Source: UBA9655 sp963704475 (GTDB lineage: Bacteria > Pseudomonadota > Alphaproteobacteria > UBA9655). From it: a stretch of 64,000 nucleotides of DNA. A program made the translations under genes and the position numbers. Where the stretch lies: the NCBI GenBank assembly GCA_963704475.1, contig OY969900.1:868001-932000 (forward strand), written 5' to 3'. Shown here piece after piece: positions 27,577 to 36,518 of this stretch (position 1 is its first letter; every line of letters starts with the position of its first letter). The notes under the pieces were generated by a model. The model searched no databases, was not told the origin of the DNA, and saw nothing but the letters and a program-made list of their open reading frames with translations.

Positions 27577-27746
27577 TGAAAGAAGACATACCACAAATCG
27601 TTGAGACTCACTGCACAGTTGTCAAATGTAACGGCGGAGACAGCGTTTTAGGCCATCCCGTTGTTTATCTTAATCTAGGCCTCAAAGGTAGAATTGTCTG
27701 CCCTTATTGTAGTCAAGAGTTTGTGAATCTTAATTTGTCATCCTGA
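27573..27746 (+). CDS. CHCC zinc-finger protein (NDUFS6-like), 57 residues
   Basis: Too short for routine ORF calling. The start overlaps the hldE stop (ATGA). VKCNGGDSVLGHPVVYLNLG followed by VCPYCSQEFV matches the zf-CHCC pattern C..H...C-x2-C shared with the complex I zinc subunit NDUFS6. In alphaproteobacteria this small protein is common and is thought to serve complex I. The last residues (LSS and stop) are encoded by the palindromic repeat that begins at 27736, so the natural C-terminus has probably been replaced. Confidence 0.85.
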   Translation: MMKEDIPQIVETHCTVVKCNGGDSVLGHPVVYLNLGLKGRIVCPYCSQEFVNLNLSS

Positions 27747-27783
27747 ACTTGTTTCAGAATGACAGTATTTGTTCAGGATGACA
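27736..27783. repeat. short palindromic repeat (TGTCATCC family)
   Basis: TGTCATCCTGAACTTGTTTC begins the unit and GTTCAGGATGACA ends it. It overlaps the 3' end of the zinc-finger gene, whose stop TGA lies inside the repeat. Confidence 0.8.
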
Positions 27784-27804
27784 GCGTTGTTCGGGATAAC
27801 AATG

Positions 27805-29238
27805 CTAAGGCCCGCATGTTTTCCCGTCCACCTGCCAGCCTCCCCCTAAAGCTTTGTAGAGCGCCACGGAATTTAAGGCCAATGTTGTCTGGCTTTGTAC
27901 CATCATCAATGCTGCCATTTGATAAGCAATATCCGCTTGTAGAACGGAAAGAAAATTAATAAGCCCCGCTTCATGTCGAGCTGAATTTACATCTGCCGCA
28001 CGTTGACTCGCTTCATAAGACACCTTTAAGTCATGATATCTTTTTGCTTCGAAAGCATAGTTTACTAGGGAATTTTCCACATCTGCCAATGCGTTGAGCA
28101 CTGTAGACTTATAAGCATAGATATTCTCGTCTCGAACCGCCGTTGCCGCATTGATCTGAGACCTTATGCGTCCAAAATCGACAATGGGCCACGTAAAGCT
28201 CGGACCAAAAATATACATGCCGCTCGAAGGAGACACAAGATTTGAGATAAGGTTACTTTGGTATCCAATGGGCCCCGTTAAAGAAAAAATAGGAAAAAAA
28301 CTCCCCTCAACAACACCGATCTGTGCTGAAGAGGCCGCCAATGTTCGCTCTGCAGCTCTAATATCAGGACGACGTTTAAGCAGTTCAGACGGAAGACCTG
28401 CAAAAATCTCAACAGGAATTTCAGGAATGGGGCGCGCTTGGCATAAACAGTTATAAAGATAAGCTGGAGGCTTCCCCATCAAAATAGAGAGCTGATGAAT
28501 GGTGTTTTTAATACTTGCCTTAAGGGGAGAGAGACTTGCTTTCGCTAAGGCACAAGAGGATTCTGCATTTGCAACATCAATGTCTGTGATAAGCCCTGCC
28601 TTCAGAAGATCTTTATTTAATTTTACCATAGACTCCCAAGAAACAATGAGCTTTTGAGTAAGATCAAGCTGCTGCTGATAACTCCGTAGTGTGATGTAAT
28701 TAAGGGCAACATCAGCAACAAGGCTCAGGAGCGTACCCTGCATTGTATCAATCGTGTTCTCTACAGTTGCTTGAGCTGCCTCAACCCCACGCCGCAGACG
28801 ACCGAATAAGTCTATTTCCCAAGATGTCGTCAAGCCCATGTTGTAGATATCATAAAAACGAATAAAAGGTGTTTGAATTGTTGCACTTGAAAAATTAACA
28901 AACGGCTGATTAGTACTGACAGCATTCATTGTTGCAGAACCCGCCAAATTGACTTGAGGCGTGAGTGCCGCGTCAGCCCCCATAAGAGAAGCGCGTGCGG
29001 CGCAAATTGCTGCAAACGCCCCTTTCAAATCATAATTCGACTTTAATGTTTCTTCAACAAGGGACGTCAGAATGGGATCTTTATAATTTTTCCACCATTG
29101 AATGTCTTCTTTGATATTTTTGGATCCAGGAGAAGCATTCGCCCATTTTTCAGGCATGTCTACGGGAGGAGTGTTATAGTCTGGCCCTACCATACAGCCG
29201 GAGAGAAGCAAAAAGAAAAAGAAGTTCAGCTTTCTCAT
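27805..29238 (-). CDS. NodT-family outer-membrane efflux lipoprotein
   Basis: 477 residues. It opens MRKLNFFFFLLLSGCMVGPD, a lipoprotein signal with lipobox LSGC. TolC-type repeats follow: two long helical hairpins, each ending with the ALADVENSLVNY and RRPDIRAAERTLAASSAQIG signatures. It forms the outer-membrane duct of a tripartite pump. The start overlaps the stop of the HlyD gene by four bases, making it the last gene of the efflux operon. The substrate cannot be read from sequence. Confidence 0.93.
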   Translation of the reverse strand: MRKLNFFFFLLLSGCMVGPDYNTPPVDMPEKWANASPGSKNIKEDIQWWKNYKDPILTSLVEETLKSNYDLKGAFAAICAARASLMGADAALTPQVNLAGSATMNAVSTNQPFVNFSSATIQTPFIRFYDIYNMGLTTSWEIDLFGRLRRGVEAAQATVENTIDTMQGTLLSLVADVALNYITLRSYQQQLDLTQKLIVSWESMVKLNKDLLKAGLITDIDVANAESSCALAKASLSPLKASIKNTIHQLSILMGKPPAYLYNCLCQARPIPEIPVEIFAGLPSELLKRRPDIRAAERTLAASSAQIGVVEGSFFPIFSLTGPIGYQSNLISNLVSPSSGMYIFGPSFTWPIVDFGRIRSQINAATAVRDENIYAYKSTVLNALADVENSLVNYAFEAKRYHDLKVSYEASQRAADVNSARHEAGLINFLSVLQADIAYQMAALMMVQSQTTLALNSVALYKALGGGWQVDGKTCGP

Positions 29239-30227
29239 CGTGACACCGGCAAAGGGCCGCCATATCGTGCATCCGGTGAAACTTTGGCAGCACGAATGTA
29301 AACATCCACCTCTTGTCCTAGATAGGAAGGCATCATTTTTGGATCATAACTATAAATGACTTGTAAAACCCGCGTGTCGACCCGCTCCGTAGGATCTCCT
29401 GTAAAGGATGCTTTAGGAATAACATAAGGCTCGATATATTCGAATTTAAGATTTGTATGGTATTGAATATTTCCTCGTAAGTATGCGACTGCCGGCTCAT
29501 CTTTATTAAACCGCCATGCATCGTTTTCATCCACATCAACACGAACATGATAACGCGTAACACTTCCTACAAGCATAAAAGGAGTCGTGGGCTCAACCAA
29601 TGCAGAAACATATTCTCCTGGATGAATATTAATTTGCATAATCTCGCAGTCTATGGGAGCCCTGATTGTATAAAAGGCAAGAACTGCTTCGGCTTCAACA
29701 ACTGAGGCTTTTGCTGACTCAACAGATGCTTTAGCATTTTCTACCCCTTTTTGAGCAATCAAGACATTATCTTGTAATGTCACGAGCTCTTGTTTTGAAA
29801 CGCCTCGCTTGTCTTGGACTTTATTCACAAGATCAAGCAAATCTTGGGCCTCTTTCAAAGAAGCAGTGGCTTGAGCTAACGCCGTTATAGCCACATCAAG
29901 CTGTGCTTGTTTTACTTTTAAATCAGCAGCCGCTTGACGACTATCAAGGGTAAAAAGAGGAGTCCCTTTAAGAACTCTCTCTCCTTTTTTAACCAACATT
30001 CTATCGACAACAGCTGCGACCATAGATCCGATCTCGATATTCTCAGAGGCTGCCTCAATAATTCCCGCGCCAGCAATAAAGCTTTTAAAAGGAGAAACCG
30101 AGGGAGGAGTTAAAGGTTGAGAGACAGGTGCTTGCGCGCGATCAAGAATAAGCATATACACGGCGCTCAGAATTCCTAATACAGCTAGAAAGATGAGGAC
30201 GCGATTTAAGGTTATTTTTTCAAACAT
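29235..30227 (-). CDS. HlyD/MacA-like membrane fusion protein
   Basis: 330 residues. The N-terminal anchor is residues 9-27, then the biotinyl-lipoyl half-motif IEIGSMVAAVVDRMLVKKGE, a long coiled-coil hairpin (residues 95-190) rich in Ala/Val/Glu, and the second lipoyl half YTIRAPIDCEIMQINIHPGE. It bridges the inner-membrane ABC pump and the outer-membrane duct. It lies between the ABC ATPase and the NodT gene. Confidence 0.92.
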   Translation of the reverse strand: MFEKITLNRVLIFLAVLGILSAVYMLILDRAQAPVSQPLTPPSVSPFKSFIAGAGIIEAASENIEIGSMVAAVVDRMLVKKGERVLKGTPLFTLDSRQAAADLKVKQAQLDVAITALAQATASLKEAQDLLDLVNKVQDKRGVSKQELVTLQDNVLIAQKGVENAKASVESAKASVVEAEAVLAFYTIRAPIDCEIMQINIHPGEYVSALVEPTTPFMLVGSVTRYHVRVDVDENDAWRFNKDEPAVAYLRGNIQYHTNLKFEYIEPYVIPKASFTGDPTERVDTRVLQVIYSYDPKMMPSYLGQEVDVYIRAAKVSPDARYGGPLPVSR

Positions 30228-30239
30228 AGACTCTACCCT

Positions 30240-30950
30240 TTACGTTTCAAATTCTTCATATGTATTGACGACTTTCACAATTCGACCATCTTCCATTTTT
30301 GCAATACGGTCGGCAAATTCGAAAATTCGTGCATCATGGGTCACAACAATTAAAGCCCGATTTTTATCAAGGGCTACTTTTTTGACGAGTTCCATAATCT
30401 TATGCCCTGTTTCGCCATCCAACGCACTTGTTGGTTCATCACAAACAATCAATTTTGGGTTATGAATTAGGGCGCGCGCAATCGCCACACGCTGTTGTTG
30501 CCCCCCTGAGAGGTCTACAGGGAAAGCACTCATCCGATCTTCAAGGCCCATTTTAACTAAAAGCTCCACTCCTTTTTCAGTTGCCACTTTTCTATCCATT
30601 CCCTGAATAATAAGAGGAACGGCAACATTTTCAGCAGCTGTTAACGACGGAAAAAGATTAAACTGTTGAAAGACAAACCCAATATTTTTTGCTCGAAAAG
30701 TAATCCTCTCTGCTTTACTCATTTGATTCAGAGAATGACCAAAAACATTACACTCCCCACTATCTTGATACAAAATGCCCGCAATAACTGAAATCAATGT
30801 TGTTTTGCCACATCCGGAAGGCCCAGCAAGCATCATAAGTTCGCCGGATTTAACACTCAAATCAACGCCTCGTAAGGCCACAACTTTTCCTGATCCGTGA
30901 CCATAAATTTTAATAATCTTTTTACACGTAACAGCAAATTGTTGTGTCAT
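30240..30950 (-). CDS. ABC transporter ATPase of efflux operon (MacB/DevA-like)
   Basis: 236 residues. Walker A is LAGPSGCGKTTLISV, the Q-loop FQQFNLFPSL, the signature LSGGQQQRVAIARA and Walker B LIVCDEPTSALDG, with the switch His in VVTHDARIF. It resembles the LolD/MacB/DevA branch that drives FtsX-like permeases. The gene is five bases downstream of the permease. Confidence 0.93.
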   Translation of the reverse strand: MTQQFAVTCKKIIKIYGHGSGKVVALRGVDLSVKSGELMMLAGPSGCGKTTLISVIAGILYQDSGECNVFGHSLNQMSKAERITFRAKNIGFVFQQFNLFPSLTAAENVAVPLIIQGMDRKVATEKGVELLVKMGLEDRMSAFPVDLSGGQQQRVAIARALIHNPKLIVCDEPTSALDGETGHKIMELVKKVALDKNRALIVVTHDARIFEFADRIAKMEDGRIVKVVNTYEEFET

Positions 30951-30955
30951 AAGGA

Positions 30956-32116
30956 CTAGCTCTTAAAAACGATTGCAGGTTCAAGGGTAACCACTTTTCG
31001 AATACTAAAGAGAGCTGCTAAAGAGGAAATTAGCGTTACTCCAAAGATACTTAAGCAAAATAGTTGCCAAGGAAAGCGAAACGCCAAAACGCTATTTTTC
31101 GTAAAAAGAGCAAAAATAGCCGTCCCCCCTACTCCAATTCCATAACCAATAAAACTTACAAGAAGCGCTTGAAAAAGAATCATAAGAAGGAGCACTCGCT
31201 CCGAGGCTCCCATAGCTTTTAGGACGCCAAAATAACGCAAGTTTTCAATAGTAAAACTGTAAAATGTTTGCCCTGTAATGGCCGCTCCCACCAAAAATCC
31301 CAAAAGCACTCCTACGCCAAAATTGATAGGGATTCCCGTATATTTTAAGTAATAGTTTACTGTTAAATTTTCAAAATCATCACGTGTCCGTGCTTCAAGA
31401 CCTGTCAGACGTTTAATACGCGCACACAATACCTTTAAATTCTCTCCAGGTTTGGCTTTTACAAGAATAAAACTTAATAAATTCATTTGAGGGGGCGAGA
31501 ATAATGTTGCATTAGAATACGTTGCAAAAATAACGGGCTGAGATTGAAAAGTCCGCGTTGTCCTGGCAATCCCGACAACAAGAGCACGATTATTATTCAA
31601 CTCAATCTCTTGACCCACACGAAGAGGAATTTTAGGCCCTCCCGGAACCTCTGGCGGATTTGCTAATTTATCATTCGCGCCTTCTTCATTCACAATAATC
31701 CCATCAGGACGACGTAAATAGTCTATTTTTCCTTCCAACATAATGGCAGGCGCCCCAATAAGGGTCGCATCATCCAAACCGATAAGATTACACGTTTGAA
31801 ATGTCCCATTATGAAGGCGCGCTTGAATAGTGCTCTTAAAAAGAGGTTTAGCCCATGCAACACCTTCTATACTAGCCACACGGTATTGGTAGGTATCAGG
31901 CATAGGTTTGACATCATCGATATATTGGACTGTCGGGTCCATCACCCAAATATCCGGCAACCCTAAATCTGTAACAAAACTATACGCACGAGTCATCAGA
32001 CCTAGAAAAATGCCAGGCTGTTGCGTCATAATAAGAGAGGCAAAGAATAAGCCAAAAATAATGCCTAGGTACTTGCCTTGATTCCCCACAAGCATACGGA
32101 AGGCGATATAAAACAT
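30956..32116 (-). CDS. FtsX-like ABC permease (DevC/MacB-like)
   Basis: 386 residues, four transmembrane segments: one near residues 15-35, a large periplasmic domain, then three from residue 270. FGVLKAMGASERVLLLMILF is the coupling-helix segment of FtsX-type permeases. The ATPase is separate, unlike classical MacB, so a DevBCA-type arrangement fits best. It is first gene of permease-ATPase-HlyD-NodT. Typical cargo of such pumps is glycolipid, peptide or macrolide; here unknown. Confidence 0.9.
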   Translation of the reverse strand: MFYIAFRMLVGNQGKYLGIIFGLFFASLIMTQQPGIFLGLMTRAYSFVTDLGLPDIWVMDPTVQYIDDVKPMPDTYQYRVASIEGVAWAKPLFKSTIQARLHNGTFQTCNLIGLDDATLIGAPAIMLEGKIDYLRRPDGIIVNEEGANDKLANPPEVPGGPKIPLRVGQEIELNNNRALVVGIARTTRTFQSQPVIFATYSNATLFSPPQMNLLSFILVKAKPGENLKVLCARIKRLTGLEARTRDDFENLTVNYYLKYTGIPINFGVGVLLGFLVGAAITGQTFYSFTIENLRYFGVLKAMGASERVLLLMILFQALLVSFIGYGIGVGGTAIFALFTKNSVLAFRFPWQLFCLSIFGVTLISSLAALFSIRKVVTLEPAIVFKS

Positions 32117-32218
32117 TTCTTCTTTCTTTTTTTATTAAACGTTTTAATATGGCAAGATGCCCTTATTTATCCCTTTAAAATGGCACAAATTTTCATAAAA
32201 TCATACAAAATTCCTCGC

Positions 32219-32743
32219 TTAGCGCTTAAACTTAAAAAAAGTATAGGAAAGCGTAATTGTATCCACATCATCCAAAGTTGGATCTTTCACAATATCCGGA
32301 TCAATGAAGAATTGTACAGGGAAGTCAGTTTCTTGATTGCCTTCAAGATGTTGTTCTAAAAAGCAAAAGCATTCTACTTTATTAAAATAAATACCAGCCT
32401 TATGGGGGGTCACGTTATAAATAGCCATTCCCACAAGAGGCAAAGGTGAAAGGTTTTTTCCATGATAAAACGCAAGGCCCATTTCTCCGGCCCTTACCTT
32501 TACTTCTTTCTGAAGGGGCTTGAACTCCCAGGCTAAGTCGGGATGAACATCCGCATTGAATCGAATGGTCAACACTCGATTTTCTATCCGCGTGGGCCTT
32601 GATGTTGCAAGATGAGTTGTCCCTCCATGGCCTGTTTTTTCACAAAACATGCGGTAGAGTGCTGATGACGCAAAGGTTAAAGCGAGCATCCCAAAGACGA
32701 CACTAAGCAAAATAATAAGGGTGGAATGAGAAGACTGTTTCAC
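32219..32743 (-). CDS. ctaG: cytochrome c oxidase assembly protein CtaG/Cox11
   Basis: Delivers copper to the CuB site of cytochrome oxidase. 174 residues, GTG start at 32743. There is one transmembrane helix near residue 9-30 ending ALYRMFCEKTG, the family signature, and the copper site CFCFLEQ, a C-x-C as in Cox11. The end DTITLSYTFFKF is standard. The start overlaps the stop of a 56-residue membrane protein gene (GTGA). The rest of the cox operon is not nearby. Confidence 0.93.
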   Translation of the reverse strand: MKQSSHSTLIILLSVVFGMLALTFASSALYRMFCEKTGHGGTTHLATSRPTRIENRVLTIRFNADVHPDLAWEFKPLQKEVKVRAGEMGLAFYHGKNLSPLPLVGMAIYNVTPHKAGIYFNKVECFCFLEQHLEGNQETDFPVQFFIDPDIVKDPTLDDVDTITLSYTFFKFKR

Positions 32744-32910
32744 TTCATAGAAAAAAAGGCTGCCGCATACACAAAAATAGCTAGACCGAGCATTCCCAAC
32801 AAAAAGATTGCATTTTTAAACCGTTTCCCCTGTTTTTTCTTAACAACATAAGGAAAGAAAGACTCCTTGGCGCCCTTTCCTCGGAAATGATTGTAAGGGA
32901 AAATGGGCAT
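32740..32910 (-). CDS. small membrane protein upstream of ctaG
   Basis: 56 residues, below the usual ORF cut-off. It starts MPIFPYNHFRGKGAKES; a basic stretch KKKQGKRFKN is followed by a single transmembrane segment AIFLLGMLGLAIFVYAAAFF. It is coupled by overlap to ctaG. Alphaproteobacterial cox operons often carry a tiny membrane protein at exactly this place, so an accessory role in oxidase assembly is inferred. I cannot name the family. Confidence 0.6.
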   Translation of the reverse strand: MPIFPYNHFRGKGAKESFFPYVVKKKQGKRFKNAIFLLGMLGLAIFVYAAAFFSMK

Positions 32911-32930
32911 GGCGTCCAAAGGTGTCCTGC

Positions 32931-34319
32931 CTATCGATTTGACCCTCGCCTTAGAAAAGCAGGAATGTCAATAGACTCGTCTTCATCTTCTTCAACGTCG
33001 ACATGTTGGACAGTCGGCTGAGGACGTGACGACCTCACAGTTTCCGGCACTCGACGCACACCTTGGACTTTGCGTCCCATAAGCCGATCAAAGAAACTCA
33101 AAGGACGATCTTCTTCTTGCGTAGAAGACGCGTATCGATAGGAATCTTCGGAAGATTGTCCCTCAGAATAGCACGACGCTTTATCCCCTTCCTTAAGATT
33201 GAGCCCAGGCTCTCCACTCTCTAAATTTGCTGCAATCTGGTCTAACGACAGAAGTCCTATGGTTTCAATGGAAGACTCTACCTGAATGGCCTCTTGCATT
33301 TCTGCTTCCATCTGGGAAATACGCGCTTTATTAATGACATGATTGACATGGGCATCAATACCTGTTGCAACACACGACACACGAATTCTGCCATGCAAGC
33401 TTTCATCAAAAGTTGATCCAAAGATGATATGAGCATCTGGATCTACTTCTTCACGGATACGATTTGCCGCTTCATCCACTTCATAAAGAGTCATATCAAG
33501 TCCACCCGTGATATTGATGAGGACGGCCTTAGCCCCTCGCATCGATACATCATCTAACAGAGGGCTAGAAATAGCGGCTTCAGCTGCCTCAATAGCGCGC
33601 CCTTCTCCTTGCGCTTCCCCTGTACCCATCATGGCTTTCCCCATCATATTGCCCATGACAGCGCGCACATCTGCAAAGTCAAGGTTGATCAATCCTGGTT
33701 TCATCATAAGGTCAGTAATACTGCGAACGCCAGAATAGAGAACATCGTCAGCCATTTTGAAGGCATCGGCAAAGGTCGTTTTTTCATTGGCAACGCGAAA
33801 GAGATTTTGGTTCGGGATGATAATAAGGGTATCAACGTATTGCTGTAATTCTTCAATACCCTTTTCCGCCGTACGCATACGGTTGATTCCTTCAAAGTGG
33901 AAGGGTTTTGTAACAACACCAATGGTCAAAATACCGCTTTCTCGAGATGCTTTTGCAATAACAGGTGCCGCCCCTGTTCCAGTCCCGCCTCCCATTCCTG
34001 CTGTAATAAAAAGCATATTGCTTCCCTCAATATGGGACAAAACATCTTCAATACTTTCTTCAGCGGAGGCACGCCCAACTTCAGGATGGGACCCCGCACC
34101 AAGACCTTGAGTTGCTTGAAAGCCAAGCTGAATTTTTGCTTCTGCAAGAGAGAGCGCAATTGCTTGAGCATCTGTATTAGAGGCAATAAACTTAACGCCT
34201 TGTAAATCCCCTCGGATCATATTATTCACGGCGTTCCCGCCAGCTCCTCCTACCCCAATCACACTAATACGAGGGGTGAGTCCTTTTGTCTCAGTTTGTT
34301 GAAGTGGGGGTATTGTCAT
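32931..34319 (-). CDS. ftsZ: cell division protein FtsZ
   Basis: 462 residues. Tubulin-like GTPase: IGVGGAGGNAVNNM near residue 20, the tubulin signature GGGTGTGAAP near 112-121, the T7 loop NLDFADVRAVM. After a linker of about 90 residues the conserved tail DIPAFLRRGSNR is present, which binds FtsA. It is last gene of ddl-ftsQ-ftsA-ftsZ, 78 bp from ftsA, and probably has its own promoter as in relatives. Ordinary. Confidence 0.98.
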   Translation of the reverse strand: MTIPPLQQTETKGLTPRISVIGVGGAGGNAVNNMIRGDLQGVKFIASNTDAQAIALSLAEAKIQLGFQATQGLGAGSHPEVGRASAEESIEDVLSHIEGSNMLFITAGMGGGTGTGAAPVIAKASRESGILTIGVVTKPFHFEGINRMRTAEKGIEELQQYVDTLIIIPNQNLFRVANEKTTFADAFKMADDVLYSGVRSITDLMMKPGLINLDFADVRAVMGNMMGKAMMGTGEAQGEGRAIEAAEAAISSPLLDDVSMRGAKAVLINITGGLDMTLYEVDEAANRIREEVDPDAHIIFGSTFDESLHGRIRVSCVATGIDAHVNHVINKARISQMEAEMQEAIQVESSIETIGLLSLDQIAANLESGEPGLNLKEGDKASCYSEGQSSEDSYRYASSTQEEDRPLSFFDRLMGRKVQGVRRVPETVRSSRPQPTVQHVDVEEDEDESIDIPAFLRRGSNR

Positions 34320-34397
34320 CTTTTAATCTCCATAATCATGCTCTCCGCTCTATTAATTACACAAATAATTCAAAAAAACCAATACTAAAAAGAAAAA

Positions 34398-35654
34398 TTA
34401 CCACATTTGTTTTAACGCAGTCCTCACCTTTGCAGCAATACGCTTAGGCCAAGTCTCGGGAAAGGCATGTAAATACGCAAGATATTCCGCCTGACCATAA
34501 GATAAAAGCCCCACACACGTTGAAAAAGACGCATTTTGGGATAATTCGGGTGAGGCGAGAGATAAAGGACGTCCGAGCCGTACATTTTTTCCTAAAATTA
34601 CAGAAGCTATTTCCCGAACACCTGCAAGTTGACTTCCTCCACCCGTCAATACAATACGCCGTCCTCTGGAGGGGTCAATCCCTACTTTTAAGAGCTGATC
34701 ACGGATAAGTTCAAATGTTTCTTCAATACGTGGCTTAATGATAGAGACGAGAGCTGAACGAGGCATTTGATTTGTTCCTTCCCCTCTTCCTTCTCCAACC
34801 AAAGGCACAGTGATTGTTTCTCGATCATCGCTTGAAGAAGGCGTCGCACTTCCATAAAGCGTTTTAAGACGTTCAGCATGGCTAAGTGTCGTTGAAAGAC
34901 AACGTGCAATATCTACGGTTACGCTCACGCCTCCAAGAGGAATAGATCCCGTATGATGTAATTGTCCCTCATAAAAAACAGCAAAAGATGTTGTGCTTCC
35001 ACCCATATCAATCAGAATCGCTCCGAGCTCTCTCTCATCCTCCACAAGACACGCTAAACCAGATGCATAAGCCGCTGCGACACTCCCTGTAATTTCAAGA
35101 TGACTTCTCGCAACACATGTACTCAGATTATAAAGCAAGCTCGGTCGACTTAATAACGTGTGAATCGAAACCCGAAGACGATCCCCATGCATCCCGCGAG
35201 GGTCTCTTATTCCTTTAGCTCCATCAAGGGAATATCCTGTTGGAATGTTGTGAAAAACTTGAAAATCTGAGTTTTCATTCTCTCCCTTTGCTTGAAAAAG
35301 GGCTCGACGAATATCAGCATCATCAATTGGATGACCAGAAACGTTTAGTTCCACAACACAATTGACAGACTTAAGTTGTGTTCCATTAACACTAATAATG
35401 ACATCACGGATGGTTATTCCCGCCATTTTTTCTGCCGTATGCACTGCATTAACAATAGAGGTCACAACTTCCTCCATATTAGTCACAATGCCAGATTTAA
35501 TGCCGCTTGAGAGCTGATGGCCCACTCCTAAAATTTCAAAGGAATTTTCTCCTTGTGCTTGCGCGATAATGCAACACACCTTGCTTGATCCAATATCCAA
35601 TCCTGCAACGATCCCTCCTCGCATCCGCGAATGACGACGGTTCCACATCAACAT
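34398..35654 (-). CDS. ftsA: cell division protein FtsA
   Basis: 418 residues, actin-like ATPase that tethers FtsZ to the membrane. VAGLDIGSSKVCCIIAQ is the phosphate-1 loop, ILIDMGGSTTSFAVF the phosphate-2 loop and VLTGGGSQLAGVREIA the adenosine motif. The end RIAAKVRTALKQMW is a short amphipathic membrane helix. The start could be the ATG three codons in; the difference is small. Confidence 0.96.
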   Translation of the reverse strand: MLMWNRRHSRMRGGIVAGLDIGSSKVCCIIAQAQGENSFEILGVGHQLSSGIKSGIVTNMEEVVTSIVNAVHTAEKMAGITIRDVIISVNGTQLKSVNCVVELNVSGHPIDDADIRRALFQAKGENENSDFQVFHNIPTGYSLDGAKGIRDPRGMHGDRLRVSIHTLLSRPSLLYNLSTCVARSHLEITGSVAAAYASGLACLVEDERELGAILIDMGGSTTSFAVFYEGQLHHTGSIPLGGVSVTVDIARCLSTTLSHAERLKTLYGSATPSSSDDRETITVPLVGEGRGEGTNQMPRSALVSIIKPRIEETFELIRDQLLKVGIDPSRGRRIVLTGGGSQLAGVREIASVILGKNVRLGRPLSLASPELSQNASFSTCVGLLSYGQAEYLAYLHAFPETWPKRIAAKVRTALKQMW

Positions 35655-35687
35655 AGAAATCCTTGTTTTTTTTGCGACTTTATGGTT

Positions 35688-36518
35688 TTAAGCATCTTTT
35701 CCTTTATTTTTTTGTTTTTGAACCGCCTCTGGTGTCAAGCGCAGAATTAATTGCCCTGGAAGGCGCATATCAATAATCATAATGTCTTGTGTTATCAAAT
35801 GATGGCGTGTATCGAGATTCAGGAGGTAGGCTAATGCCTTTTCCGGCTCTTTTTCTGGTAATTTCAGGTCAGTTCTACTGTCAAGCTTTAGATCCCAGCG
35901 AAAGGATCTTAAATAAGTAGCGCCTGTTACGCGAGGTTTAAGATCAGGAAACTTTTTGAGAAGAGCTATAAGCTCACCTATATGATGCGTTACTTTTTCT
36001 CCCGTCACAATAAGCAACTCTTTGTATTTCTGCGATTCATTTGTTTCAACAAGTTCCCCATCCTCATCCATAAGATACGTTTTCCCTCGATGTTGCCAAA
36101 GAGCAATGGGAGCTTTTTCTACAACGTGGATAGACAGCGTATTAGGGAGTTTTCTCTCAACTTGCGCCCTCTTCACCCATGAAATTTTCTGAAGTTTTGC
36201 TTTTGCTTGCATCAAATCCAGGGAGAGAAGAGGTTTTCCCCATTCCAACTCTAATAAACTCAGGATATCAGCTTTACCAGTACGCACACGTCCGCTCACA
36301 ATGACATCCTCAAGCCTAAAACCAAGATGCGCCATTGTTTCTTGAAAATTCTTTGATATGTCGGTCGCCAGCTGTGAGGCATGAAAATACCCCCATAAAA
36401 AAAGACTACAAATACCCATAAACCCACTGAAAAACAGAAGGCGCCGAATTGTCATTGATGAACGCTGAACTTGTTGCCGTTTTGAAGGTTTGCGCTTGTA
36501 AGACCTCACCGCTGGCAT
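35688..36518 (-). CDS. ftsQ: cell division protein FtsQ
   Basis: 276 residues from the ATG at 36518, which has AGAGG seven bases upstream and overlaps the end of ddl by 13 bases; the frame continues to 36539. A basic cytoplasmic tail (VRSYKRKPSKRQQ) precedes a single transmembrane helix and then the POTRA domain (LGFRLEDVIVSGRVRTGKAD) and the beta domain. It connects the Z ring to septal synthases. Confidence 0.93.
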   Translation of the reverse strand: MPAVRSYKRKPSKRQQVQRSSMTIRRLLFFSGFMGICSLFLWGYFHASQLATDISKNFQETMAHLGFRLEDVIVSGRVRTGKADILSLLELEWGKPLLSLDLMQAKAKLQKISWVKRAQVERKLPNTLSIHVVEKAPIALWQHRGKTYLMDEDGELVETNESQKYKELLIVTGEKVTHHIGELIALLKKFPDLKPRVTGATYLRSFRWDLKLDSRTDLKLPEKEPEKALAYLLNLDTRHHLITQDIMIIDMRLPGQLILRLTPEAVQKQKNKGKDA

